Source: an uncultured Woeseiaceae bacterium (GTDB lineage: Bacteria; Pseudomonadota; Gammaproteobacteria; Steroidobacterales; Woeseiaceae). From it: 42,358 bases of DNA. The stretch's first letter is position 1. The number at the start of each line of letters is the position of its first letter. The DNA lies in the NCBI GenBank assembly GCA_902517795.1, contig CABYDR010000009.1, forward strand, positions 1 through 42,358, read 5' to 3'. A program made the position numbers and the translations under genes. Below, in pieces: positions 1 through 7,130 of this stretch. A model generated the notes under the pieces. That model was not told the origin of the DNA and made no database searches. It saw nothing but the letters and a program-made list of their open reading frames with translations.

Positions 1-1047
1 GTACCATTGATATCTCTTAACACACTAGAGCCATTAGTAAATAATACAAATAATGCGCTTGAACTTCTTACTGCCATTGTTCCTGATGGATCTGGTTATG
101 GTCGAATAATAAGAGAGGAAAATCGTATTATTGGAATTATTGAAGAAAGTGATGCGAACGAAAAAGTTAAAAAGATCAATGAGATAAATACGGGTATAAT
201 GTCTTGTAGAGCCGACCAAATGAAAACTTGGCTGGATAAATTAAAAAATGATAATAAAAAACAAGAGTATTATCTTACTGATATCGTAGATTTAGCAGTA
301 AAAGACAAGACTGCGATTCACGGACATAAATCAAAGATTTGGGAAGAATCTATGGGCATTAATGATAAGTCAGAATTAGCGAAAGCTGAGAGATTACTTC
401 AAAAAAAATTAGCAAATCAGTATATGGAGGCGGGCTTGACTTTAATGGATCCATCAAGAATTGATATAAGAGGATCACTGAAACATGGTGAGGACGTTTC
501 TATTGATGTGAATGTTGTATTCGAAGGAAAAGTAGAATTGGGAAACAATGTCACGATTGGACCCAACACATATATCTCTGATTCGTCAATTGGACCCAAC
601 ACAAAAATACATGCAAATTCGCATATATCCGATGCTTCTATTGGTTCTAACTCAGAGATTGGACCTTTTGCGCGGATAAGACCAGGCACTGATCTCAAAA
701 ATAATGTAAAGATTGGCAATTTTGTTGAAATCAAAAAAGCCACAATTGAAGACTTTAGCAAAGTTAATCACCTTAGTTACATCGGTGATGCCTCAGTTGG
801 AAAGAATGTGAATATCGGCGCTGGAACCATTACGTGTAATTACGATGGGGCAAATAAACACAAAACAGAAATAGAAGATGACGCCTTTATTGGTTCAGGT
901 GTTCAGCTAGTCGCACCAATTATCATTGGAAAAGGTGCCACTGTTGGGGCAGGATCAACTTTAACCAGAGACGCTGAGGATCAAAAATTAACGGTGGAAA
1001 GGTCATCTCAAAGCACAATTGAAAATTGGAAGCGACCGAAAAAATAG
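1..1047 (+). CDS. glmU: GlmU, bifunctional UDP-GlcNAc pyrophosphorylase / GlcN-1-P acetyltransferase (5' truncated by window edge)
   Basis: The reading frame is open from base 1 (V-P-L-I-S...), so the gene enters from outside the window and about the first 100 residues are missing. What remains is the end of the uridylyltransferase domain (to about base 400), with the conserved EINTG and EYYLTDI segments, then a left-handed beta-helix of I/V-G-x-x hexapeptide repeats (about bases 450-980). The acetyltransferase site shows RIRPG, GNFVEIKKA, the NHLSYIGD segment carrying the catalytic His (codon at 769-771), and NIGAGTITCNYDG. It makes UDP-GlcNAc from GlcN-1-P in the cytoplasm for peptidoglycan and LPS. 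glmS follows after 27 bp, the usual glmUS operon. Confidence 0.98.
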   Translation, partial: VPLISLNTLEPLVNNTNNALELLTAIVPDGSGYGRIIREENRIIGIIEESDANEKVKKINEINTGIMSCRADQMKTWLDKLKNDNKKQEYYLTDIVDLAVKDKTAIHGHKSKIWEESMGINDKSELAKAERLLQKKLANQYMEAGLTLMDPSRIDIRGSLKHGEDVSIDVNVVFEGKVELGNNVTIGPNTYISDSSIGPNTKIHANSHISDASIGSNSEIGPFARIRPGTDLKNNVKIGNFVEIKKATIEDFSKVNHLSYIGDASVGKNVNIGAGTITCNYDGANKHKTEIEDDAFIGSGVQLVAPIIIGKGATVGAGSTLTRDAEDQKLTVERSSQSTIENWKRPKK

Positions 1048-1074
1048 CAGCAACTTTAAGAGACGGTATTAATT

Positions 1075-2907
1075 ATGTGTGGAATTGTTGGTGCAATAAG
1101 CAATAGAAATGTAGACAGAATTCTCATGGAAGGCCTAAGAAGGCTTGAATACAGAGGATATGATTCAGCGGGACTCGCCGTTATTACTAAGAATAATATT
1201 GAAAGATTGCGCCGAGCTGGAAAAGTAGTGAAGTTGCAGGAAGCTCTCGATAACAGCAAACTTGAGGGACAAGTAGGTATTTCTCATACCCGATGGGCAA
1301 CACATGGCGTTCCATCAGAAAAAAATGCGCACCCTCATATCTCAGATCCAGACTTTGCGATTGTGCATAATGGTATTATCGAAAATTATCTCCAAATTAA
1401 AGATAAGCTTCTTGTTAAAGGTTACGCATTTTCGTCAGATACAGATACTGAAGTAGTCGTTCATAGGATTCACAGTCATTTCGATAAACAAAAAAATCTT
1501 CTCAAGTCTTTTAGAGAAACTGTCAAAGAGCTAGAAGGCGCCTTCGCTCTAGCTTTAATCAGCACTCACGAGCCCGATAAAATTATTGTCGCAAGGTCTG
1601 GCTGCCCTGTTGTGATTGGTGTTGGCGAAAGTGAAAATTTTATTGCATCCGATATCGCTGCGTTGTTGCCCGAAACAAATCAGTTTATGTTCTTAGAAGA
1701 GGGCGATATTGCAGTTGTTGGGAAACATAGCATACAAATATTTGACGAAGAAGGCGTCGAAGTTACAAGGAAAATCTCACAAAGCCGATTATCATCAGAT
1801 GCAGCTGAAAAAGGTAGTTTTGATCACTTCATGCTTAAAGAAATTTATGAACAATCAAGTGCTGTTGGAAATACACTGGACCAGAGAATAGCCGATGGAC
1901 GAGTCCTACAGAATGCCTTCGGTCCTGATGCAGAAACTGTTTTTGACAAAGTTCAAAGTGTTCATATCGTCGCATGTGGAACCAGCTACCATGCTGGATT
2001 AATTGCAAAGTATTGGATAGAAAGCATATGCCAAATACCATGCAGAGTTGAAATTGCCAGTGAGTATCGATACAGAAATCCCGTCGTAATGGAAAATACG
2101 TTATTCATTGCTATAAGCCAATCCGGCGAAACGGCGGATACTTTGGCCGCATTAAGGGCAGCAAAAGAAGCTAAATATATTTCCACGATTGTCATTTGTA
2201 ACGTCCCAGAAAGCACAATGGTTAGAGAAGCCGAGTTAGTAATGTTGACAAAAGCTGGCCCTGAAATTGGCGTGGCATCAACCAAAGCATTCACAACTCA
2301 ATTAACCGCGTTATCTCTTCTAACTATTGTAATTGCGAGACGTTTTGGCCTTGATCAAGGCCGTGAGAAAGAGATGGTCAATCAATTGCTTGAGCTGCCA
2401 ACACTTATTGATCAAATTCTTGCTCTTGACGACGATATCAAAGAGCTTGCAAAAAGTTTCTCAGATAAACATCACGCTCTTTTTTTAGGAAGGGGCATAC
2501 AAAATCCAGTTGCGATGGAAGGTGCCCTAAAGCTAAAAGAAATATCATATATTCATGCTGAAGCCTATGCAGCTGGAGAGCTTAAACATGGACCTTTGGC
2601 ATTAGTTGATGAGGATATGCCTGTTGTTGCTGTAGCACCAGATGACAAATTATTAGAAAAACTCAAAAGCAATCTTCAAGAAGTTAAAGCAAGGGGCGGA
2701 GTATTATATGTTTTTACTGATCCAAGAGTTTCGTTTGTTGATGACGAGGTCACCCATAATAGTGTCATGCCCGTTGCAATAAAAGAATTTCAAGCGCCAA
2801 TTTTATATTCCATACCGTTACAACTCCTTGCTTATCATGTTGCTGTTATTAAGGGCACTGATATTGATCAACCAAGAAATTTAGCAAAATCAGTAACAGT
2901 TGAATAA
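1075..2907 (+). CDS. glmS: GlmS, glutamine-fructose-6-phosphate aminotransferase (isomerizing)
   Basis: A 610-residue protein of full family length. It begins MCGIVGAIS, so Cys2 becomes the N-terminal nucleophile of the glutaminase domain (about residues 2-220; THGVPSEKNAHPH and GIIENY are visible). Two SIS sugar-isomerase domains follow (about 285-415 and 455-600; CGTSYHAGL, ISQSGETADT, AYAAGELKHGPLAL). It converts fructose-6-P and glutamine to glucosamine-6-P, feeding GlmM and the upstream GlmU. The C-terminus is the near-universal N-L-A-K-S-V-T-V-E, whose DNA is the target that Tn7 TnsD recognises in other bacteria. Here the tail bases (2890-2907) are echoed six times downstream, marking this gene end as the anchor of the island that starts right after it. 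Confidence 0.99.
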   Translation: MCGIVGAISNRNVDRILMEGLRRLEYRGYDSAGLAVITKNNIERLRRAGKVVKLQEALDNSKLEGQVGISHTRWATHGVPSEKNAHPHISDPDFAIVHNGIIENYLQIKDKLLVKGYAFSSDTDTEVVVHRIHSHFDKQKNLLKSFRETVKELEGAFALALISTHEPDKIIVARSGCPVVIGVGESENFIASDIAALLPETNQFMFLEEGDIAVVGKHSIQIFDEEGVEVTRKISQSRLSSDAAEKGSFDHFMLKEIYEQSSAVGNTLDQRIADGRVLQNAFGPDAETVFDKVQSVHIVACGTSYHAGLIAKYWIESICQIPCRVEIASEYRYRNPVVMENTLFIAISQSGETADTLAALRAAKEAKYISTIVICNVPESTMVREAELVMLTKAGPEIGVASTKAFTTQLTALSLLTIVIARRFGLDQGREKEMVNQLLELPTLIDQILALDDDIKELAKSFSDKHHALFLGRGIQNPVAMEGALKLKEISYIHAEAYAAGELKHGPLALVDEDMPVVAVAPDDKLLEKLKSNLQEVKARGGVLYVFTDPRVSFVDDEVTHNSVMPVAIKEFQAPILYSIPLQLLAYHVAVIKGTDIDQPRNLAKSVTVE

Positions 2908-2930
2908 GATTGATCGTCGAATTAAATTAA

Positions 2931-3377
2931 ATGAATTTATTTAAAAAAATACTAAATGTTTTTTCTAAACAAGAACTTCCGAAACAAACTTATACCCAAG
3001 AAGAATCGGATGAACACAAACAAGAGTATCTGAAAAAAATGAGAGAAGATGATCCTCATAGACAAGATGTTACAAAAGAAGATTTTTATAAAAGAATTTT
3101 ACATGAAGATTATAAAACATTCGGTTATTACTATGTTTCAGGTCATACTCCAAAAGAAGAGACAAATATTTGGGTTCATTATATTGATGAATCTTCAAAC
3201 TGGGACACAAGGATTAAGTTTTCCGAATCTGATATAAATCAGATCATGACCACAGGTGAATTCAAGGAGATGGTAGAAAGTCAAAACTATGAGACAAGTA
3301 ACTCGGTAATGGTAGTTGGTGATATCTTGAAAGAGAAGAATATTCCGTTTGTCTTCGATCAGGTTATTTTGGATTAA
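2931..3377 (+). CDS. Hypothetical protein, first gene of the island
   Basis: A 148-residue, acidic, soluble-looking protein that I do not recognise. It has no signal peptide and no membrane segment. The N-terminus (MNLFKKILNVFSKQE) is amphipathic and resembles the start of the next gene product (MKKFLSKLFNLS), suggesting a shared targeting or partner-binding element. A charged segment follows (residues 20-55, rich in E/K/D), then a mixed alpha/beta region with a Y-Y-Y-V-S-G-H motif near residue 66. It starts 23 bp after the glmS stop and lies 11 bp before the MORN-repeat gene, so the two are probably co-transcribed. Confidence 0.7.
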   Translation: MNLFKKILNVFSKQELPKQTYTQEESDEHKQEYLKKMREDDPHRQDVTKEDFYKRILHEDYKTFGYYYVSGHTPKEETNIWVHYIDESSNWDTRIKFSESDINQIMTTGEFKEMVESQNYETSNSVMVVGDILKEKNIPFVFDQVILD

Positions 3378-3388
3378 AGAAGATCAAG

Positions 3389-3871
3389 ATGAAAAAATTT
3401 TTATCAAAACTTTTTAACCTTTCAAATAATGATTTACAAGAATCCTCTAGAGAGATTGAAGAAGAGATAGAGACAAAAAATGGTCTAGTTGAGACATATG
3501 TTGATTATCAAGAAGGTGGTGAGATAGTTAAAATGAAGTGTTCCGTCAATTACAAAGACGGTGAAATGGACGGTCTTTATACAATGACTGACCCCGATGG
3601 TGGTATCAGACTTAAAATAAATTATGTTATGGGTGTAAAAGAGGGTCTAGTAGAAAACTTTCATAAAAATGGAAATTTACTAAGTAGAACAGAGTTCAAG
3701 GACGATTTAGAGAATGGGGTTGACGAAATGTATGACCAGGGAGGTAATGGAGTTCTGGTAGTAAGGTCAAGTTATGTTAATGGTTTAGAGGATGGATTAT
3801 GTGAATACTTAGATGAAGAAGGAAAGGTTCTTACAACAACTACGTTTAAGAATGGAGAAGAGATTGACTAA
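3389..3871 (+). CDS. MORN_2-type repeat protein (YwqK-like), cytosolic
   Basis: 160 residues. After an amphipathic N-terminus (1-35) come about four degenerate repeats of the type Y/F-x-N/D-G-x-x-x-G-L (YKDGEMDGLY, YVMGVKEGLVE, FKDDLENGVDE, YVNGLEDGLCE, FKNGEEID). This is the pattern of MORN_2 repeats, which automated annotation often names YwqK-family antitoxin; function is generally unknown. Unlike the two later MORN proteins it has no lipobox, so it should stay in the cytoplasm, perhaps with the product of the preceding gene. An AAGAAG stretch lies about 12 bases before the ATG as a weak ribosome site. Confidence 0.75.
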   Translation: MKKFLSKLFNLSNNDLQESSREIEEEIETKNGLVETYVDYQEGGEIVKMKCSVNYKDGEMDGLYTMTDPDGGIRLKINYVMGVKEGLVENFHKNGNLLSRTEFKDDLENGVDEMYDQGGNGVLVVRSSYVNGLEDGLCEYLDEEGKVLTTTTFKNGEEID

Positions 3872-4000
3872 TCAACCCCCCCAGAATGATTAACACCCCC
3901 CCAACACAAACTTAGACACCTCTTTCTCCAGATAGGGAACCTTCTGACTAAAGTGACCATTTAATTGATTGGTGTTAATCTTTACAGAGAAGGTTAAATA
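3872..4000. other. Intergenic spacer with two C7 runs and the left flank of class I site 1
   Basis: Between the MORN gene (ends 3871) and the lipoprotein gene (starts 4284) there are 412 bases without a long ORF. The first part holds two runs of seven C (3876-3882 and 3896-3902) in similar contexts, odd in such AT-rich DNA. From about 3916 to 4000 the sequence is related to 6761-6844, the corresponding flank of class I site 2 (shared ACCTCTTT, GGAAC, GTAATC/GTTAATC and TTAAATAATGAGTA elements). The class I site and the leader repeat fill the rest. Confidence 0.55.
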
Positions 4001-4087
4001 ATGAGTAACATGATCCAAATCAATAAACCCATACATCAAACTTACTCCATTACGGTCGAGTAAGTTTAAACCGATTGTCGTTTAAAC
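4001..4087 (+). repeat. Class I glmS-tail site, copy 1
   Basis: A 20-codon ORF starts ATGAGTAAC at 4001 and ends Y-S-I-T-V-E-TAA at 4043-4063, the same last residues as GlmS (K-S-V-T-V-E). Directly after the stop lie two GTTTAAAC palindromes (4064-4071 and 4080-4087) separated by eight bases, an arm-spacer-arm layout of the kind bound by tyrosine recombinases. The tail core is also flanked by CTTACTC / GAGTAAG inverted repeats (4041-4047 and 4058-4064). An AGAAGG lies about 8 bases before the ATG, so the short ORF might be translated, but it may only be a by-product of the imitation glmS end. Confidence 0.6.
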
Positions 4088-4283
4088 CTCGCATTCTGCG
4101 GGGGTCTTAAAATTCACTAAAAATTAATCCCGGTAAAAACCACCCTAAAAATTTCACCTATTTTTTCGTGTTAAAGGAAGTCATAAGGTGTTGATACGAC
4201 TTGTTGCGGTATCATATGTGTCTCGATGAGATATTTATCAGGATTTTTGCAAGAAATAACCTCTTTTGTTGTAAAGTAAACAG
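4064..4283 (+). repeat. Conserved ~220-bp leader repeat, copy 1 (possible structured 5' leader or ncRNA)
   Basis: This stretch is identical to 6911-7130 and clearly related to 9152-9360, in each case between a class I site and a cargo gene. Visible structure: a hairpin CCTCGCA-TTC-TGCGGGG (4087-4103), and a stem AAGTCAT/ACGACTT around an 11-base loop (4178-4202) that is a perfect 7-bp stem in copy 3. A TGATAC/GTATCA pair is seen only in copies 1 and 2. It runs right up to the start codon of the lipoprotein gene with no clear ribosome site. It could be a structured leader, a small RNA or a recombination element; no known family is recognised. Confidence 0.55.
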
Positions 4284-5138
4284 ATGAAAAAACTACTTAC
4301 ATTGACTTGCCTATTAATTCTGTCTTCCTGTGCCAAAGAGATTCCTTCAGAACAATTGGTAAAAAGACAAGGTGTCTTCTATGAAATCAACACAACCACA
4401 CCGTTTACTGGAAGTTCTGTTAGTTATCACAAAAACGGACAATTAAAATCTAAAGCAAACTACAAAAACGGAAAATATGACGATCTCAGAGAAACATACT
4501 TCGAAAACGGTCAATTAAAATCTAAAGAAAACTACAAAGACGGAGAAAGGGATGGTCTCTGGGAATCATACTATGAAAACGGACAATTAAAATCTAAAGC
4601 AAACTACAAAAACGGAAAATATGACGGTCTCTGGGAATCATACTATGAAAACGGTGAATTAGAATTTAAAGGAAATTACAAAGACGGAGAAAAAGATGGT
4701 CTCTGGGAGGAGTATCTTGCTAGCTATCCATTAAAATCTAATAAAGGAAACTACAAAGACGGAAAAAAAAATGGTCTCTGGGAATTACACTACCACGTTA
4801 ATTTTTGGGAGTATAACTATTTTTTTGGCTGGGGAGAAACACCAGGGGCAGGAAGAGGAAGAGCAGAAAAATGTGAGGATAATAGATTATTCTGTCCTTT
4901 CTACACGAGACAAAACTACAAAGACGGAAAAGTTAAGGGTCTTTTCGAACATTACCGTCTAAACGGAGATTTACTTGCAAAGGGAAACTTCAATAACAAA
5001 GGATATGATGGTCCATGGGAATACTATTATGAAAACGGTGAATTAGATTTAAAAGCAAATTACAAAGACGGAGAAAGGGATGGTCTCTGGGAATTCTATG
5101 ATGAAGACGGCCAATTATTAGATAAAATAAACTACTAA
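4284..5138 (+). CDS. MORN_2-repeat lipoprotein (YwqK-like), copy 1
   Basis: 284 residues with a lipoprotein signal peptide, lipobox L-S-S-C and modified Cys16, so it should be anchored in a membrane facing the periplasm or outside. The body is about ten repeats of roughly 23 residues built on Y-x-E/K-N-G-x-L-x-x-K-x-N-Y-K-D-G-x-x-D-G-L-W-E. An insertion (about residues 172-205), rich in aromatic residues with a G-A-G-R-G-R stretch, interrupts the array and holds two Cys. The first 51-52 codons are identical in DNA to the second copy at 7131, then the two diverge. The gene stops at TAA where copy 2 reads AAA, removing eight C-terminal residues. Function unknown; homologous repeats are often labelled antitoxin without evidence. 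Confidence 0.85.
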   Translation: MKKLLTLTCLLILSSCAKEIPSEQLVKRQGVFYEINTTTPFTGSSVSYHKNGQLKSKANYKNGKYDDLRETYFENGQLKSKENYKDGERDGLWESYYENGQLKSKANYKNGKYDGLWESYYENGELEFKGNYKDGEKDGLWEEYLASYPLKSNKGNYKDGKKNGLWELHYHVNFWEYNYFFGWGETPGAGRGRAEKCEDNRLFCPFYTRQNYKDGKVKGLFEHYRLNGDLLAKGNFNNKGYDGPWEYYYENGELDLKANYKDGERDGLWEFYDEDGQLLDKINY

Positions 5139-5154
5139 GATGGAAGACCAATTA

Positions 5155-5286
5155 ATGAGTAATTTATGCAACCAAAACTCAACTCTTTCTAACACCACAG
5201 AAATAGCAGAGAATAACAATCGGTTCAAACTTAGTCCGTTACCGTTGAATAGGTTAACAGGTCGTTCTTTAAAGAGTAATTTATGA
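5155..5286 (+). CDS. MSN micropeptide 1, coupled to the EEP nuclease gene
   Basis: A 43-codon ORF starting 16 bases after the lipoprotein stop. It aligns without gaps over 33 codons with ORFs at 8065 and 10185. All three share M-S-N at 1-3, Cys5, Asn8, Thr10, Ser12-Asn13, Glu16, Asn20, K-L-S-P-L at 25-29 and N-R at 32-33, and several differences are synonymous (Asn8, Thr10, Ser12). Its TGA stop overlaps the ATG of the following nuclease gene (ATGA at 5283-5286), a classic translational-coupling arrangement. A GGAAG lies about 8 bases before the start. Part of the conservation (codons 25-33) may instead reflect the class II tail site lying in another frame. Function unknown. Confidence 0.5.
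   Translation: MSNLCNQNSTLSNTTEIAENNNRFKLSPLPLNRLTGRSLKSNL
5235..5274 (+). repeat. Class II glmS-tail site, copy 1
   Basis: In the frame one base off the micropeptide, bases 5235-5252 read S-V-T-V-E-TAG. The core TCCGTTACCGTTGAATAG differs from the true glmS end (2890-2907) at only a few, mostly third, positions. After the stop comes GTTAACAGGTCGTTCTTTAA, resembling the arm-spacer-arm stretch behind class I copy 3. Preceded by AAACTTAG, as in the two other class II sites. Confidence 0.6.
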
Positions 5287-5984
5287 GAATTGTTTCATGG
5301 AATATGCGAAAAAATAAGACCGCATGGGATTATTTTTTTAATTCACTCAATCCAGATATAGCACTTCTACAAGAGACATCCCCACTAAATGATAATCATC
5401 AATTTAATGTTATAACTAAGAACGTAAAAAAGAACTTAAATAACTCAATCCTATTTAAAAAAAATGAACCCCAAGAACTTCCAATAGAAGACACACAAAA
5501 GATGGGTTTAATATCTTCTAGGTATCAAACTGAAAATGAGGATCTCTTTCTTCTTAGTGTTTATGGAAATTTAAGTTTCGTTGGGACTCTTGATTTCGTT
5601 TTACTTGAGACAATTGAGCACTTTGTTAAAGAAATGAGACAGAACTTTAATGCTAAAGATATTCTGATTTCTGGAGACTTTAATATGGACAGAAGAATGG
5701 ATGAAAACCCAACGAAGTCTAAATTTTCAAAAAAGGGTGAAACGAGACATAATGATTTTTTTGATGGAGTTCTCGATCTAGGATTTCATGATTGTCTGAG
5801 GAAATATCATTCCTTACCGATAAGAACGTATAGACATAATAGAGGGATTTATCCTTGGGAGTTGGATCATATGTTTGTAACTTCAGGTCTATATGAGAGA
5901 CTTAAATCAATAGATGTTTTCGTTGATGATAATATTCTAACATTGAGTGATCACAATCCAATTGTTGCTAATTTCTTAGATTAG
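5283..5984 (+). CDS. Endonuclease/exonuclease/phosphatase (EEP) family protein
   Basis: 233 residues covering the whole EEP fold. Motifs in order: V-S-W-N-M-R (Asn7), L-L-Q-E-T near residue 30 (metal-binding Glu), S-G-D-F-N-M-D near residue 132 (catalytic Asp and Asn), E-L-D-H-M-F near 194, and the terminal L-S-D-H-N-P-I-V with the catalytic His. All active-site residues look intact, so it is probably a Mg-dependent phosphodiesterase or nuclease. No signal peptide. Its ATG overlaps the micropeptide stop. It is much more divergent than the housekeeping xthA at 35044. In an island, a host-defence or competition nuclease is plausible, but the substrate cannot be read from sequence. Confidence 0.85.
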   Translation: MRIVSWNMRKNKTAWDYFFNSLNPDIALLQETSPLNDNHQFNVITKNVKKNLNNSILFKKNEPQELPIEDTQKMGLISSRYQTENEDLFLLSVYGNLSFVGTLDFVLLETIEHFVKEMRQNFNAKDILISGDFNMDRRMDENPTKSKFSKKGETRHNDFFDGVLDLGFHDCLRKYHSLPIRTYRHNRGIYPWELDHMFVTSGLYERLKSIDVFVDDNILTLSDHNPIVANFLD

Positions 5985-6018
5985 TTACTGACTTTATTTA
6001 TCCAATCTACTTGAAAAG

Positions 6019-6059
6019 TTGACAAACTAAAAAATTTATGATATTCTGACATTTGTCAA
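6019..6059 (+). promoter_or_regulatory. Strong sigma70-type promoter with an overlapping inverted repeat (candidate operator)
   Basis: TTGACA (6019-6024), a 17-base spacer and TATTCT (6042-6047) form the best-looking promoter in the window. TTGACAAA at 6019-6026 and TTTGTCAA at 6052-6059 are a perfect 8-bp inverted repeat enclosing the -10 region, the geometry of a repressor operator. Downstream, CCGAAA-GAA-TTTCGG forms a short hairpin in the presumed leader. The leader ends with AGGAG (6129-6133), five bases before the ATG at 6139. Confidence 0.6.
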
Positions 6060-6138
6060 GCCGAAAGAATTTCGGGTAAAGTGACATCCCAGTCAGAAAT
6101 TCCTGTAAAATGGTCTTTTATCTCTCACAGGAGTTTTT

Positions 6139-6474
6139 ATGAATCTCGTTTTGAAAGAAAATATCGACTTGGATTCTATAAAGTTAGATCTCAAAAATAA
6201 TTTGAACACAGGTATCTTGAAGAATGATTATTCTTTTGAAATTAATCTAATTTATAAAATTATTCACGAATACTCTAATTACGAGGATGTTCAATGGATA
6301 CTTTTTAGTTACAAGAAAAGTTTTGTTGAAGAGCAATTAAAATCTTTGCTAATTGATATTTCAGTATTAGATAAAAATTTAACCTGGGACTGTCTTAGCA
6401 TCCTCTCGAGATACATTAATCTTTATGAGATTAGACATAAAATTATGAAAAAATACTTTAGGAGCAACATATGA
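6139..6474 (+). CDS. Hypothetical protein with strong promoter and ribosome site
   Basis: 111 residues, not recognised. Mixed charged and hydrophobic, mostly predicted helical, with no signal peptide or membrane segment. It contains a Y-E-D-V-Q-W-I-L-F-S-Y stretch (about 47-58) and ends in a basic helix. The start is well fixed by AGGAG five bases upstream and the consensus promoter at 6019-6047. The stop overlaps the next ATG (ATGA, 6471-6474), so the two form a two-gene unit with its own promoter and terminator. That layout, plus a possible operator, would suit a toxin-antitoxin or immunity pair, but there is no motif to confirm it. Confidence 0.7.
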   Translation: MNLVLKENIDLDSIKLDLKNNLNTGILKNDYSFEINLIYKIIHEYSNYEDVQWILFSYKKSFVEEQLKSLLIDISVLDKNLTWDCLSILSRYINLYEIRHKIMKKYFRSNI

Positions 6475-6734
6475 TCTCAAAAGAAAATTATGAACTTGCA
6501 AGACCTTTTTTGATCTATCAGTCAAAAGAGAGAGGTTTAGAATTCAGAGATTCAAGAAATGATTGGGATACTTTTATCGGGTGGAAAAAAAGGGGAAGAA
6601 GCATTTTATACGGAAGTGAAGGATTCAGGGTAGATATGGTTGTCCCTTTTCTGATTGACAAGATAAAAAAAAATAAAAGGGTCGGTTTTGTGACAAGAAA
6701 TAAAATTTTATTCAATAGAAAACAAACCTTTTAA
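6471..6734 (+). CDS. Hypothetical small basic protein
   Basis: 87 residues, basic, not recognised. No membrane segment; residues 29-62 carry W-D-T-F-I-G-W-K-K-R-G-R and G-S-E-G-F-R-V-D, and the C-terminus is lysine/arginine rich, so nucleic-acid binding is possible but unproven. Translationally coupled to the preceding gene through an ATGA overlap. A terminator hairpin follows 17 bp later. Confidence 0.65.
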   Translation: MISKENYELARPFLIYQSKERGLEFRDSRNDWDTFIGWKKRGRSILYGSEGFRVDMVVPFLIDKIKKNKRVGFVTRNKILFNRKQTF

Positions 6735-6750
6735 AATTCCCTTTCAATTA

Positions 6751-6773
6751 AAAGAGGGGATACCTCTTTTTTC
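6751..6773 (+). terminator. Rho-independent terminator
   Basis: AAAAGAGG (6751-6758), five-base loop GGATA, CCTCTTTT (6764-6771), with the T run extending to 6773. It closes the two-gene unit 6139-6734. The 3' arm coincides with the start of the flank shared with class I site 1 (compare ACCTCTTT near 3918). Confidence 0.7.
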
Positions 6774-6844
6774 ATAAAAGGAACTTTATTCCTAAAATGA
6801 AAGTGCAATTGGTTCGTGGTAATCTTTACCGAGAATTTTAAATA
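6774..6844. other. Flank of class I site 2
   Basis: Part of a 396-base stretch without a long ORF (6735-7130). It is related to 3930-4000: both contain GGAAC near the start and end in TTAAATAATGAGTA, with TAATCTTTACNGAGAA in between. This suggests the duplicated block begins well before the tail site. No promoter is convincing here. Confidence 0.5.
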
Positions 6845-6934
6845 ATGAGTAGCATGAATAGAATTAGCAGAGAAACGACCTATCTCCACTACTCCGTCAC
6901 AGTGGAGTAAGTTTAAACCGATTGTCGTTTAAAC
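6845..6934 (+). repeat. Class I glmS-tail site, copy 2
   Basis: A 21-codon ORF from ATG 6845 ends Y-S-V-T-V-E-TAA at 6890-6910, followed by GTTTAAAC (6911-6918), eight bases, and GTTTAAAC (6927-6934). The core TCCGTCACAGTGGAGTAAG corresponds to the glmS tail at 2890-2908. The upstream codons differ from copy 1, but sequence from GAG (6905) onward is identical to copy 1. Confidence 0.6.
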
Positions 6935-7130
6935 CTCGCATTCTGCGGGGGTCTTAAAATTCACTAAAAATTAATCCCGGTAAAAACCACCCTAAAAATT
7001 TCACCTATTTTTTCGTGTTAAAGGAAGTCATAAGGTGTTGATACGACTTGTTGCGGTATCATATGTGTCTCGATGAGATATTTATCAGGATTTTTGCAAG
7101 AAATAACCTCTTTTGTTGTAAAGTAAACAG
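6911..7130 (+). repeat. Conserved ~220-bp leader repeat, copy 2
   Basis: Base-for-base identical to 4064-4283 by eye, and continuous with identical coding sequence to 7285. It carries the same CCTCGCA/TGCGGGG hairpin and AAGTCAT/ACGACTT stem. It ends at the ATG of the second MORN lipoprotein without a clear ribosome site. The identity of non-coding as well as coding DNA points to a recent duplication or gene conversion. Confidence 0.6.

Noticed and set aside
417-761. Antisense ORFs inside glmU, glmS, xthA, prlC and others
   Set aside because: They lie opposite strongly conserved genes, lack ribosome sites and have no recognisable protein features; shadows of codon bias.
4001-4063. Short ORFs ending YSITVE/YSVTVE (4001, 6845, 9119) as real leader-peptide genes
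   Set aside because: Only the tail codons and the ATGAGTA start are alike; the middle differs in length and sequence (10-21 codons). The pattern is better explained by an imitation glmS end than by a conserved peptide, so they are not called as CDS.
4087-4103. Intrinsic terminator at the CCTCGCA/TGCGGGG hairpin
   Set aside because: The stem is good but it is followed by TCTTAAAATT, not a T run, and it lies upstream of the gene it would silence.
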